The position numbers and the translations under genes are program-made. The notes under the pieces were generated by a model that saw nothing but the letters and a program-made list of their open reading frames with translations, was not told the origin of the DNA and searched no databases. From Rosellinia necatrix (Eukaryota > Ascomycota > Sordariomycetes > Xylariales > Xylariaceae): a DNA stretch of 64,000 nt. Location of the stretch: contig JAGYVD010000007.1 of assembly GCA_021209875.1 (NCBI GenBank), forward strand, positions 434,001-498,000, written 5' to 3'. Numbering within the stretch: the stretch's first letter is position 1; every line of letters begins with the position of its first letter. Below are positions 48,575-61,496 of the stretch, one piece after another.

Positions 48575-51500
48575 ATACCAGGACACAAACACACACCAAC
48601 CGACTTCTGTGGCATATAATTGTGCATAATACCCCCTGTACGAGCGGTTTCATAACATTGCGTTTTCGTAACTCAACCATAAGTATATATAAAAATGAAC
48701 GGACTCGGCCGTTCTCGGGCTGGACCGGGACCGGCCCGCCACGCCTGCGGTCGACAGCATGAGGATACAGCATTCAAGACAGGTACGGCCTGTTGCACAT
48801 AACTAATTTAGCATAACCGGGCTCCAACCGCAGCTCTGGCCTTCTTATTGCGCGAACACTTGCGGCGACCGACCGCCTTTCACGAGCAACTTGGATACGT
48901 TGCCGCGCAGCTGGTTGCTACAGTTAGGACAACTGGGGTGGAGGACCCGGCACTGGGGCGGCAGCATTCTTTCAGTCGTTTGAATCGTTGGGTATTTGGC
49001 GTTCGTGGGCGACTAACTTACTTTTTTATCCTTGCCGATCTATTATTTTTTATTTTATTTCTGTTGGTTCTTGCTTCCGAGGCCGCGGAGGAGATACCAC
49101 TTTGCCCGTATTGTTTTTACCCGGTGGGGTTAGTTGCTCGCTATCATTTGGCATCGCACCATCGCTTACCATCATCATCATCATCATCATTCTGGAAGGG
49201 CGCTCCCCGAGCACACACATATACACCACAACGACGACGCGGCGCAGTATTCGGAGGCATAGTTGAAATTTTTTGTGTATTTGGCAAATTCTGGCATATT
49301 TTGTATATGATGCTGTCTATTTCAAGTAGACCGTCTGACTGGGGTATAATCGGGTTACAGGGCATAAGACCATCAGAGTGTGGTAGGGGCCGAGTACAGA
49401 AGGCTTAGAACATTTGATCCCAAGAGGTGATCAGAAGGAAGTCACCTCGGGATCATTGGAGGAGGTAAAGTCGGGGAGGGCAGCATCCCAACTTCCAGAC
49501 GTTGGATTTGACACATCGCATCCTAAAAGATTTTTATTTTATTGACAGTTGAAAAGAAAAGAGAAGCAAGCGTCTGTCTATATGGACCAGGACGTTTCGG
49601 TCTTTTAACTATACCCATCTACCCAATTCTCTACATCATATTCAGAGGGGGATATTCAAGGCGATAAGCTTTGTTTGTAGTGATGTCTCTAGCTCAATCT
49701 ATGCCTGAGGCATTATTAACATGTGATTCTGTTTTGGGACCCCTAGACTCTAGAGCGATGACGCTTCACCAAATCCCCCCTTACGCGGTAGCTACCGAAG
49801 TAAGTATTCAGTTGATGGTTGTTAACTATAAATTAAACGACGACTGTAAACCTTTGTCTTGGAATCTTGGATGTTTAGCATTCCCAACTCCCCCCTCTAC
49901 CCCCTTTTTTCCCCTTGGGTTTGATTCTTTTCTTTCTTTCCTTTTTTTATTATTATTGTTATTGTTATTGTTATTATTATTTTTTCTTGCTCCCCTCTTT
50001 TTTGGTTTCTTTTCTTTGATTTTCCTTCTGTTCTCTCTTCCCCCCACCCCTGGACAGCTTGGCGAGCCCAAGGAGGTGGGTGTGCTGCCTTGTCGGGACG
50101 AAGCATACATACAGGAACCCTGATGGCCAGCTATGTAGCCACGATGATCCCGGTAGAACGCCATGACCGGTCGTGTACTAGGTTGCGAGGTACTGGTACA
50201 TGTCCCTGCTAGTGTAGGCCGTCCCAATCCATGGTGCGATTGCTTGGTCATCGAACTATAGGCTTGTACTATGTACAATAGCGGGTTGTCCTTACCGTGG
50301 TTACTCGCACAACGACAATACCACACCTACCATACCATGGCTTGGGTGCCTACCTATATCTACCTACCTACCTAGGCAGGTAGCTCGAATTGTACGGTAC
50401 TATCATCGTGCACTATGTCGGCTATATGACGCCATCCGGGATTACATATACAGTTTATTCAGATTGATCCTATCGAGATCGCGGGCATCGCGATCGTCTA
50501 GACAAGGCGTAAATCCGTTGAGTAATCATCCCGTCTCATCGTGGCTGTCTCTTTGTCCAGTCCCGCCAAGCCTGTCTAGCGATATGCTTTCACGCATGTG
50601 CTTCGAGGGTTAATTATCTACCGGAGCGGGAAATGAGTTTGTAATCTGTCGACGCACCTGTCGACGCACCTGTCCACGTGTAGGCGGACATGAATAGCAA
50701 TTCCCCAGGTCTCTCTTTAGTCTGGGTGGCCGTGTACTTTTGTTTCCCCCGGAGACTCCTCTCCAATTCCGAACTTTTGAAACCACCTAGCCCCAACGCT
50801 ACTTAGCACCACCCCTTCGAGCCCTAGACGGTCTAGATTGGTTACCTAGATACATAGGTAGCTAGTTGCTAGTTACATAAACCGGAACGAAACAAAACGA
50901 ACGGGCAACGGGGGAGGGAAGGGGGAGGGTTGCTTGAGTACCGCCAAGAGCAATGTTCTATAGCCCCCCTCCCCACTCCCTTTCCTTCCCTTCCTTTCCC
51001 TTCCCTCCCCAGTGTACCAATGTATAGAGTACACACAGCCATGCCATGCCACGCTCTTACTACTTCCGAGATGGTTAGTTAGGTTAGTACAGCTATTTAA
51101 CCCGGCTAGCGTACCCAGGCGCGATGTACAGCACTACGAGCAAACCCCTTCCCCCCCGTCAGGGCTGAAAGAGACACGCGATACTACCTGGGTAATCCCT
51201 TCCCCTTCCCCCCCTCCCCATAATCCGCATGGAGGGTTATATGTAGGCAATGTAGCGTTATGTATGTAGTATGCGCGGCATATTCCCCAAAGCGGCCATG
51301 ACGACGTCGTTCCAGACCAGCTGAAGCCGAAGCGGAAGGGGGATCTACTGCCTATCTGGTCGAACGCGACATGGGTGGGGGGTGGGGGGGTGAGAGGGAT
51401 GGGTGGATGGAGGATGGGAGAGGAGAGTGGGAGGGATGAGATGAGATGGGAATGGGCACGGGTTAGTCGGATAACTAAACTAAACTACCTAGGTTAACTA

Positions 51501-53664
51501 CACGACATACAATACAATACATACAATACATACGTACATCCGTGTAATACCTGCGCCATCATTTATCCCGAGAAAGGAAACGAGATCATCGCAGGGCCAC
51601 AAGCGAGTTAAATATATATATTTTCTATATATATACATATATATCGCTTACGGAGTTTGCGGCAACTCGGGCTCCTCTTCCATTACTACTATTACATACC
51701 ACCACCACCACCACCACCACCATCACCAACAAACCATCACCGCCATCAGACCCAACATGTACGTAGTTATGTATCTCAAGTATATATCTGCCTAGGTACA
51801 TGATCCAGGGGGGATAGATACACCGAGCGGATCGGGTATCAAGGAACTTGAAGCGAACAAGCGAGCAAGTGAAGGGGGGAGGGAGGGAGGGACCAAGGAA
51901 CCAGCTCCGAGCGAAGTGTCAGATAGGACTAAGACAGCCGCAAGCGTACCCAGATATACGTTAGTGTGCCGAAGATCCAGCGTATACGGAAAGTCAGGAA
52001 CGAACCTAAATATCAAAACCCTATTAAAAAAAAAAAAAAAAAAAAGAGGTTGGATGATCATCCAGGTCACTTGCTTTGTTGCGTGCACGCAGAGGACCGG
52101 GCAGGGAAGGGCAGGGCAGGGCAGGACAGGGGGGTGTGGAAGACGAAGAATAAGAAGAAGAAGAAGAAGAAGAGGAAGAGGCTAACGGAAATGAATATCC
52201 GGCCACGGCGGATCTTCTCGAAACTAAACATAACTATACACTTTAACTAACTACCACTTATCCTTTACACTATACACTACAACATGAACATGTACATACA
52301 TACATACATACATACATATACATACATACATAACTAACCTTAGAACTTAACTAACTTAACTTAAACTAACTAACTAACTAAGTGTACCTAGGTTAGTTCG
52401 ACAAGATGCCTAACTCGAGTCGGCATGGTCGTCAATTGCGCTCTCCACCACGCGCTTTCCCCCCTTCGATGCGATGCGTGGTGTGTTCCGGCCTGCTGGG
52501 TCCCCGCGCGTGGTCCCTGTTGCGCGGTGCCTACTGTATAATAAACCCATACATAACTATATATTTATACATTACCTTATATTATCTACAACTGTCCTTA
52601 CCTGGGCTAAAACTCTACCCGTGATAGCCAGGGGAGACCAATTGCTATATTGGGATATGTTACGAAAACTCAGAAGTGTACAGCAACTTATCACTCACGA
52701 TGGTGGGAACATACACTCACCACACTAGGCGGCTAAGCCCCCTCCCCCCGGTTTCCATCTTTTCTCATTTACTGAGCCAAGCAACCAAGGAGCTCAGTAA
52801 TGTCGGCTCCGACGACTTTTTGATTTATTTATTTTTTTCTCTCCCATCATCTAATCTTGCACCAGTTAACCAAGATAGGGAGGTTGAAGCTAGATTTTAC
52901 GGTAGTGTAATTGTCCAGTAGTAGTGTATAGCTACATACATACCTAGATACATAACTAGGTGACGAAATTTCGTCTCACCGTTATTGCCCGCTACCTTCT
53001 GGCTAGCTTCGAGAAGGTCGCAATAATGCACCATTCCGGCGGCGCTCCACAAACGGCGATCCATGGGAGGCGATTGTTGGGTAGAAGCCGGCGGGACAGA
53101 GAGGGAGTACAGTATGTATGTATGTAGTTAGTAGGGGCACATCCTGGCCGACGCCCAAAGTCCTCGCCCTCAGCGTTTCGTATTCATAGTTTGTGCCAAG
53201 TACCGCCAAGGATGCTGAAGTTCGGATCGATTTGATACCCAATCGTCGGGCCGCAACGCTCGGTTGCTCATCATTACCGTCTTACACTACTACCAGGGGG
53301 GGGGTGTCATCTGCTCCATGGTCATGGGGGATAATATGTACGTGGTATAGGTACGATAACTACCAATAGTTAGAGCTGCGGAGCGCCTATAACCCCTGGT
53401 TACCTATCCCCTAAGGGACTAATCATGTACTTCTGGGTAGGTTAAACCAGTAGCCCTGGCTACGGGCCAGGACAACTTGGGAACAAGTTGGCAAGACGAT
53501 TTCGTTCTGGGAATTACCATGTATAAACATACCATGTAATGTAGTGTACAAAAAATTTCGTCTACCGGGGCGGGCGGATATATCTCCCAAATATGGTCTC
53601 CTGGTGATCGGAATTTCGCCTCGGCGCCTAATATCCAGCTAGGATTTAGCTCCTCGAAAGAGGC
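48575..53664. other. Gene-poor region after the transcription factor
   Basis: There is no supported gene in 5.1 kb. A 186-codon frame at 48848-49408 lacks an ATG at its start and has a simple-repeat Ser run; I regard it as 3' flanking sequence. Repeats include TTATTG/TTATTA at about 49948-49982, CCA triplets at 51698-51722, GAA at 52153-52175 and CTAA units at 52347-52380. An ACCTACCTACC block is at about 50352-50375. Confidence 0.42.
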
Positions 53665-54756
53665 TCATATATCCAACGGCACCACCACAAGGCATAACCA
53701 ACCGTCAGGGTATGCAGCCTCGCGCATTAACTCCTCAAGGGGCGCGTGGAACGGCACACGTGCGCCATGCAAGATCGCGGCAGCGAGGACGGGATCCCGG
53801 CTGCTCGGGAATAGCCTGGGCAGCAGACTGCGCAATGCCATGCCCACAGTTTGTGGAGTGCCTGCCGGCATGCCGCGTGTTAGCCCCGGATTCCGCCTCT
53901 CCGGCAAGGCAAGATAAGAGGCGACCCCAAGAGGGCGGACGCTGGATGATGGAGAGGCTGTAACATGGGTGAGAGACTTACGATCGTTGATTCGAGGCTG
54001 CACAAGGGACTGCATCACTTTGAACGCGCCTGAAGAGCTAACCCCGCTACCTGAGATATCACTGGGGGATGTTGGGATATAGATACGGAGTGGTACGTTT
54101 TTTAGTTCGCGCGATGTGTTTAACAATCGTGAGTTGACCTTGTTGAAGGATGTATAGTCGTCTATCCCAGTTTGTCGCTTGTCAGACCCGAGGCCGATTA
54201 CCTTCAAAAGGCAAGTGAGACGGGTGATTTACTGGTTGGACTTACTATCTTGAACCGCGTTCCAGAGCGCAGTCGTGTTCTCCTTCGACAACGACATAAT
54301 CTGTTTCGCACTTCCATTGCGCACGAAGTCGGCCTATCATTTCTATATTAGTATTTGTCTACTACGAGGGAACCGGGTGTCCCAGATCCATCTGCGCACG
54401 CGCATTGGAGAGAGACACGACGCCATTTGTGGCCGACTCACCTCTTTCGCGCTATTTAAGAACGTGTCTCCGATATCCCAACTAACACCCTCACCAACGA
54501 CCAACCGCCACGGTAAAGTCGGCTGGTAGAGGTCGACGAGCAGCCCGACGGCTAAGTTCCGCAGCAGCACATCCTCGTGGTGGAAACTCGAGCACGGCAG
54601 TCCGAAGTAGGCGGACAGGCGCGGCAAGAGCAAGGCCAGATAGCTAAACCGCGGCACGGCCGTCACAAACGGCGTGTTGGGGGCGTTCGTGTGGGTGATA
54701 TATAGGGGGACTTGCAAGTCCCAGAGGGTCTGGGGAACAGAGACGCTGGCACTCAT
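53665..54756 (-). CDS. atg5: Autophagy protein Atg5
   Basis: Four exons, 54756-54442, 54333-54246, 54161-53982 and 53861-53665, encode 259 residues. Introns of 108, 84 and 120 bases all have GT..AG ends and restore the frame exactly. The start [20 protein letters not shown], the block [11 protein letters not shown], the PWRLVVGEG segment and the FLNSAKEADFVRNG stretch are diagnostic of Atg5 UblA. Next come the helical region ([20 protein letters not shown]) and UblB, ending [20 protein letters not shown]. Lys104 in NSAKEAD corresponds to the lysine conjugated to Atg12. The Atg12-Atg5-Atg16 complex acts as the E3 for Atg8 lipidation at the phagophore. Upstream Met codons in frame exist only as non-ATG starts, so 54756 is chosen. 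Confidence 0.96.
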
Positions 54757-57405
54757 TGGTAGCTTGGTAGCGTATCCGTCTCTGCCTGTCTCTGCCTTCT
54801 GTTTCGAGGAGGTGGTGGCCTCATTCGAGGCCTGGATATATCTACCTTGGATCAAGTTGGCGCCTGGAACGATCGGGCGCGGGGTTGATAAGACGGGTTT
54901 GAACTCTATCACGTCTCATATCGCTTCCTCGGCGGGATCATTAGACATCTTGCCCTATGCCTGATCGGAGCACCCGGGATGTTGAAATGGTGGTTTCGCC
55001 TCCGCTGTCCTGTCTTCTATCTGCGCTCGATGGTTGGGAGAGTGGGAGAGCCGAGCTGGTGTCGAGCTGGTGTCGAGCAAACGATGCGAGGTAAGAATGA
55101 TGGTGGGGTTGCCTGTCGAACTGTGCAAGATGGTTGGTTGTCTAAGCACATACCCAATATATCTGATACGTACCTGCCCGGGATCAGGACTGTACCTACC
55201 TACTGCGTCAGACAGCGGCCAGCCACACCTCATGCCACCATGCGAAAAAAAAGGTGTGGCTTAGCGGCTCACCGGGTAAGTACATAGGTACCTTGCAGCA
55301 GAAGATCTTAACCTGCTTAGCAGGTAACTCAGTAAGTAGGTACTGGATCAATGTTGCCCTGTAGCGCTGGATCAAAATAGGCAGTATTCCATGGCAGATA
55401 CAAAGCAGGCATCAATTCGCAATGAACACCAGCCATCAATCCATAGCCAGGGCCGCGGCGAGATGCGTCGTGGATGGGGATGGCGCCCTGTGCCTAATAC
55501 CATTCCATAGTGATATGGGGTCACAGATATTAGGTATCGGCGGTTTAGGGGCCCAGGTTTGTGAGATAGAGTCGTTCTCGGGCATGATAAATTGGTAGAC
55601 AATCCCTTGTTTCTTGCCATCATATTCCATAAGGTTCAACCGGATGCCTATAGTCGCGAGTCTGACTATGTCACCTATTCAATTGCTTTCCTTTTTTTTT
55701 TTTTTTTGCTTTTCAATTTTTAATTCTTGAAAATTTTTACCGCACAATCGCACACGCGGATGGCTTTGTCAATTGGTAGTTGGCTGGATTAGATGATTGC
55801 TTGTGTTCACACTGGTCCCGTCCCGATATAGTAAGTCGCTCTTGGTAGCCAGAATTCAGCAATCGTCAATAAGACACAGGTAAATAGAACATCAAACCCG
55901 ATGGGCCCAAAGGGTTACGATGAGGGGAAAGTCTAGCACGATATGGGGGATGGGAGAGATATTTCTCGTATGAGAAAATCCATGGATCTTGCTTGTTGGT
56001 ATTGGGCCTACGTGGCGGTCTGCCCTTAGACAGCTCTCTGAGAATAATGGCGTGTATATAGCCTAGTATCAACAGTTTTTAGTCGGCAAGCAATATCGAC
56101 CTGGCCGGTAAATGTCAACACCGGACATGAAAAAGCCTTGCCTCCAAATAGTATGACGCCACAAAATATATAGGTACCTTGTTTATCCCCTTACGCCCCT
56201 AAACTGCTCGTCTTATCTCCTCGTTGTGCGACATCACTTCCATCCTCTTTTGCAACCCTTTTTCTTTTCTTTTCTTTTCTTGGCGGTAAGAGCATCGGAC
56301 TCCGATCACCGCCATAGGTTAGCTTCATACAAGCCTGCCGAACAAGCCAGTAGTTGGGCCGAGGAGGCGCGGTTGCCGACTAATGTCCTCGCAATCGGCC
56401 GTGGCGGGGCCGGGTACGGTAGTAGAACGCGAGTGAAAACAGGTTGAGTATATTTGAGAGTCTTGATATGGCTCGAACCCGGTGTTGCCGAGGTCCACTT
56501 CCTGCTCCTTGGGGAAACGGTCGTGGCCTCACGGATGCCCAATGGATGGTTTTCTTCAATCGCAGCTCGTACGCTTTTGTAGACGCCCTGTGTACCCATA
56601 CTGGCCTTGACGAAGGCCAATTAACGTTGCATCACACGGATCCCATGCTATTTGATACTACATTCAAGCCTCTTTATGAATGTCTGACGTGATGTAGCAG
56701 ATTTGTCGACAATCCGTACCCGCAAACACCTCTGTCTGCATACTCTACGAAGTACAGGACCGGGGAAACGCCCGTTTGCAACGAAACGGAGCGGAGATAT
56801 ATCGTAACACGAGTGACAGGGTAGTACTGAGGTAAATAGCATAAGCGGAGTCTGAGAAGAGCTGCCATATCCAAGAAGCGAGATAGCGAGGGACAGGCTC
56901 CCGCGGCGACAATAGCAAAAGCGAATATGGCAGGGCCATGCAGGGAGGAGAGGACTGTAACACTACAGAAGACTAGCGTCCCAACCATAGATGTGTAGAA
57001 CAGCGGGTGATCCTGCTGCCGCCATGAGGGTGTTCGAGACTATACAAACTTGATGGTACGATTCGTCTATTCTGAAAACGGGGCGCACAAGTGAGGCGGA
57101 CAAGGTTGCCGGAAGCGGACTCGGCGCGAGCCACAGGCATGATCAAGCAGACACAAATGCAATGCAGGTCCTTTTAGGTCCCAGTAACCATCACCCCAGG
57201 CGGTGGGCAAAACGATGCAGTGTAATATCGCCGGACACATACACGAGTTCCACTCTGGAGTCGGTCGAGTGCTCGGCGTGATGAGGCTGATCAGGCGAAT
57301 CTCAATATAAATAGATCGGTGCGCCTTGATACTAACCGAAGAGTGCCTTCCCGAGGCGACTTGTCAGGAAGACCGACACCCGCCAAACCCGATAGATCAA
57401 TAAAC
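54757..57405. other. Intergenic region between atg5 and the 138-residue protein gene
   Basis: The gene pair is divergent, so both promoters lie here. No gene is supported. A minus-strand ATG ORF at 56674-56988 (104 codons, hydrophobic N-terminus) is open but without recognisable features. A T-tract lies at about 55690-55707 and a TTTTC repeat at about 56261-56281. Confidence 0.4.
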
Positions 57406-57926
57406 ATGTCGTCCGAGCCCATGAAGAAATATTGGATCCCTCACTTTGACATCAACAAGAAAGTCATCACACAGGAACTCCAGTACTATCTTGGACCGGA
57501 AGCCACAGTGAGACCGTATACGCTAGAGGTACGATCAACGACGAGCACGCCAAGTACCACACTTACACATCCTTGTAGGGGGAGGATGGCTACCTTATTA
57601 CCACCCCGGGGCCCTGTTTGACGGATGTGAGTTGGGGTCCGTTTTCGGTGCGGCTGTGAGACGTTATTAAACTTCCTCAGGAGCAAATTGACGATATTTG
57701 TCTCAAGTCGAAAGAGTTATGGGAAAGGCAGGCTGCAGCAAAAGCCCAACCGAATCCGGAGAGGCCGCTCAAACGCCCGCTACACCAGCCCGTCCTCATT
57801 TCGAAAGGCTCAGGTTCGGGGTCGGGGTCCGGGGAGGCATCGAAACGCCGCAATAATCATCGAAGGGGCGCCATCTCAAAGAGAGCGTATACAGACAGGA
57901 AGGGGGGTGAATCGTCCCGAAATTGA
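57406..57926 (+). CDS. Small conserved fungal protein of unknown function
   Basis: Three exons, 57406-57528, 57579-57626 and 57681-57926, encode 138 residues. The 50- and 54-base introns have GTACGA/TAG and GTGAGT/CAG ends. The first 70 residues look conserved and globular: WIPHFDINKKVITQELQYYLG, VRPYTLEGEDGYLITTPGP and LTDEQIDDICLKSKELWE. I recall this arrangement from small uncharacterised ascomycete proteins; no function is known to me. The C-terminal half is disordered, with a Gly-Ser repeat followed by a highly basic stretch (KRRNNHRRGAISKR), suggesting nuclear location or nucleic-acid binding. The next ATG (57421) could also serve as start. Short exons rebuild a continuous motif, which supports the model. 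Confidence 0.8.
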
Positions 57927-60624
57927 CACTCAGCAGGCATGGATTAAACGATACGGCATGCTGGTGTATTGCATCTGGCTGCGACATAAAAAGTGATGTG
58001 GTGCGTTAAGCATGGCTGCGGTTGACGTTACATAAACAGGAGACTAAGCGGCCATTTGATGAAGGCCGAGCGGGTTCGGTGTGTCGAACTGTTGGCCGGA
58101 AATGGAACCTGAAATGGAAGTCTGGAATAAAGAGGGTCGTCGTCCAAGAAGGACGTGCCATCTGGCAAAATGCTGATCTCCCTTGTGGAGACCCAGATGG
58201 GAACCCGGCAAGGAAGGGTAGCTGCATCCCAATTGATACATGCTGCACAATGTAATCTGTAATGCGTGGTATCTTAACAATTGCGGCGAATCCAGCTGCC
58301 ACCGAATTCAATTGGTCATTATCTGTCTGAAGCCACGTAAAAGCAATGCATCATCGAGAGCCGCGGTGAGGAGTTCATTATTCCTAATAACAAGGATTAG
58401 TCGAGAGGTGAGCTAATAGGCTCCTGAGTAGATAGTATGGTTTCCACGAGGGCGTATTCTTATCTGTGCGAATGCCACCCTGGCTTCTAAGAGGGCATTC
58501 CACGACAGAACATGGTAAGCTCAATGGCATGAGCTTGACAGTATGAGCTCGGTAGTATGGGCTCGATAGTATGGACTCCATAGCATGAACCGCCTAGCTA
58601 TATTCGATCTCAGCGATCGCCTGTACTGGTCGACGTGGCTTGCCCGCGACTATCCCGGGACCTTCACACAAAATTTTGGGTTTCCACCATCCTCGTGTTG
58701 CCCGGTGGGCTGGAGGGGTTTGTCGATGTGCCATCCAGGGACGGGCAGCCGATTCTAGACGGCGACTTGTCCAAGCAACGTATATGTCACACCATTGCAC
58801 GGTTCATGAAACACGTGACCCTTATCGCTCGCTGCATCGATTATTGCCTGCATCGAGATGCTCAGGCGCCAAGGTCACAGTATTCTGATTGGCGTCGGCC
58901 ATCATGGACCTCTCGTAGACACCAAGATCGAGATCTTGGGCGATCCAAAAGACCAGGGCTTGAACACCAACACGTGTCGCAGCCTTGCCCTTTCGAGGAC
59001 TTCGAGAATCTCGAGAACCTCGAGAATCCGTCGCCAGCACGGGGTTAATGAAAGTAAGATACCCAATCACATGCACCCATTGTCCGGCGTCAGTTTGCTC
59101 GGGCTTTAGTGTTTCGAGAAGAAGCTTTACATCGACGAGGGCTTCGATGTCATGGTTCTCCTTTGGGTAGCTATGTTGAAGAGTAACCTGTGCAGAGCGG
59201 GTTGAATATCCGGCTACGCTTAATCATGGTCAGCAGAACAACGAGCGGGGGATTCAGAGGCCTCGGCGGAATCAGGAGCGAGAAATCGGGGCTCGGGGTT
59301 GCGATGTAGCGAGTTGATAGGGCGAAGGCGAGGGTGAAGGTAAGGACGAAGGTGAATGTAACGGTGAGGGCAAACAAAGGACCAGGACCCGGGGAAACGG
59401 CCTGTCAGAAGAAAAGGCCGAGCAAGCTATATAGAGGGACTAATAATAATAAGTCTTACCATCCCAAGAACCTGACCTTGTCGCCTATCTGCTTCTTGCG
59501 CAGTGCCGACAGGAGACAACGTTCTGAAGGGAGCGGGCCGTTGGACATGGTGATGTTGGAGCAGCGACTCTCTTTATGGAAGGCAGTGGGCACGTTATTC
59601 TCGCATCTTGGAGTCGCCTTCGTAGCCAAGGAGGACGGCCTCGGTGGCGAGTTACGCTGGCTGTATTTCGGGTTGGTACAGGTTATATCACTACGGCCTA
59701 GGGAGGGGCGTGGACAAGCGGTGCAAGACCACTTTGGAAAAGGAGAGAAAAGAAGTCAGAGACAGCGTTGGTGTGTTGATAAGCAATACTTGGGAAGAGT
59801 CATACCATGGTGAACTATCGGAATCTCTTATCCACGATGGGCGAACGGAAGCCACACCGAGAGCCTACCTGAGGTTAGGTAGGTTGGCATTCGGATTAGA
59901 TTAGGTACATAGCCTATAGGGGGGGTGCCCGCTAATAGGAGGTTCCAGGTTGCTACCTACTTGGGTACACCGTACACTAGGGCACCTGATAACTCAGCTG
60001 GCTTATCACCCGACAGACCCGCTTTCAGAACTGGCAGCTGATCTGGACATACTGACCAGGCGACAGGAGCAGGATCCCGAGGGGCTATCAGCTAGTGCAC
60101 AGCTGTAACGAACTGCGCAGCGCCCCTGTTCCGCCAGATAAAGCCTTATTACCAGGTAGTTATTAGCACTTGCTTGCATCATCATCATCCGGCTTTCGCA
60201 GGCAGGTTACCAACGGCATCGATAGGGAGGCTATCGACTTACCCGGGCAACCTAACAACAACCTTAAACACCACCATTTTCCCAAATAGCCTTCCGCTTC
60301 GCATCTCTTGTAGCCTCTAACGTTCTCACCTGCCGTATCGACCTCAACCCCCCTCGTTCGAACGACGCCCCGACTTCGCCTTTTTCAAGGCACCGAGATT
60401 AACCCAGTCCGCGCCCCTTGTCCAGGCTCCCAGTTTGCCACCCGTCGATATACATACCCCGCCGCCGCCGACAGCATCGTCGCCATCACCGCCGCCGCGC
60501 AATCGAAACAAATAATCCGAGGACGGTCTCCATCTCGCGCCCGGTACCGGTGATCCGCCCTGACCATCGATCCCCATCCTCTCCGCCATCCAGGGTTCCG
60601 GCTACGTTATCATCCTACATCGCC
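57927..60624. other. Intergenic region with possible unresolved coding segments
   Basis: I could not assemble a convincing gene in these 2.7 kb. The parts 58635-59048 and 59540-59910 have overlapping open frames with some protein-like stretches and splice-like words (GTAAGA at 59052, TTTAG before 59111), but the frames compete and no family is recognised. A GAAGGT-type repeat is at about 59323-59370, and a GGTTAGGTAGGTTGG block at about 59873-59887. The last 330 bases before 60625, pyrimidine-rich, should be the snf7 promoter and 5' UTR. Confidence 0.35.
58519..58588. repeat. 14-bp minisatellite, five copies
   Basis: Five consecutive 14-base units of the type gctcgatagtatgg fill 70 bases; each differs from its neighbours at a few positions, so the array is older than the 11-bp array at 42494. 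Confidence 0.8.
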
Positions 60625-61496
60625 ATGTCGGGAGTCTGGGGCTGGTTTGGCGGCAACGCGGCCGCGAAGAAGAAGGACACGCCCAAGAATGCCATCCTCG
60701 GGCTGCGCACCCAGCTGGAAATGCTGCAGAAGCGAGAGAAGCATCTCATGAACCAGATGGATGAGCAGGATGCCGTCGCACGAAAGAATGTAAACACAAA
60801 TAAGAGCGGTTCGTTTCCTTCATCCTCCGTCCCTGGCGGCAACCTGAAGCCGCTGCTAACCCCCAGCTTTGAATAGCCGCCAAGGCCGCTTTGCGGAGGA
60901 AGAAGGCCCACGAACACAGTTTAGAGCAGACCATCGCCCAAATAGGGACTCTGGAGCAGCAGATCAATGCCATCGAGTCCGCCAACATCAATAGAGAAAC
61001 CCTGGCCGCCATGCAGAGGGCGGGCGAAGCTATGAAGCAGATCCACGGCAAACTGACGGTAGATAAGGTTGATGAAACGATGTATGTGGCCATCTCCACA
61101 CCCTCTCTACGCGTAGATTATTTCTTCAGTTGCTGACCACTACGGAAACAGGGATGAGTTGCGCGAGCAGAACGCGCTCAGCGTAGAGATCGTCCAAGCC
61201 ATTACGAGTAACCACATCGGCGAGACCTTAGATGAGGATGAGTTAGACGACGAGCTCGAGGCGCTGCAGCAGGAAGCACTCGACAAGAAAATGCTCGAAT
61301 CGGGCACCGTGCCTGTTTCCGTATCGTCGGATATCCACAAATTGCCCAGTGTGGCCAATTCAGATAGTATGGTCTTTCCGCACCGAATCCGCCTTGTTTC
61401 CATCAGCTAACATGCTCTACAGTCAAAAGCCACGCACGGGTCGAGGACGACGAAGAGGAGGAACTTCGGAAGCTACAGGCGGAGATGGCCATGTGA
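60625..61496 (+). CDS. snf7: ESCRT-III subunit Snf7/Vps32
   Basis: Four exons, 60625-60808, 60877-61081, 61152-61366 and 61423-61496, encode 225 residues. Introns of 68, 70 and 56 bases have CTAAC or CTGAC branch sites and consensus ends. The protein begins with a short Trp/Gly amphipathic start (MSGVWGWFGG) and a basic helix. Long charged helices follow (LGLRTQLEMLQKREKHL, KAALRRKKAHEHSLEQTI, NINRETLAAMQRAGEAMKQIH), then an acidic C-terminal part with an LRKLQAEMAM end, as expected for a MIM-type helix bound by Vps4. Snf7 is the main filament-forming ESCRT-III subunit on endosomes, driving multivesicular body formation; in fungi it also supports Rim101/PacC pH signalling. The length fits the family. 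Confidence 0.96.

Noticed and set aside
48848..49408. 186-codon plus-strand ORF after the transcription factor
   Set aside because: Starts with TTG rather than ATG, is hydrophobic by T-rich composition and includes a TCA repeat; likely 3' flanking DNA.
54757..54912. N-terminal extension of Atg5 in the same frame
   Set aside because: The frame upstream lacks an ATG, and the family begins close to the ATG at 54756.
56283..56335. Stretch containing agagcatcggactccgatcaccgcc resembling a tRNA anticodon arm
   Set aside because: The stem leaves a three-base loop and no T arm is present.
56674..56988. 104-codon minus-strand ATG ORF with hydrophobic N-terminus
   Set aside because: Open and possibly secreted-like, but no motif, splice partner or context supports it.
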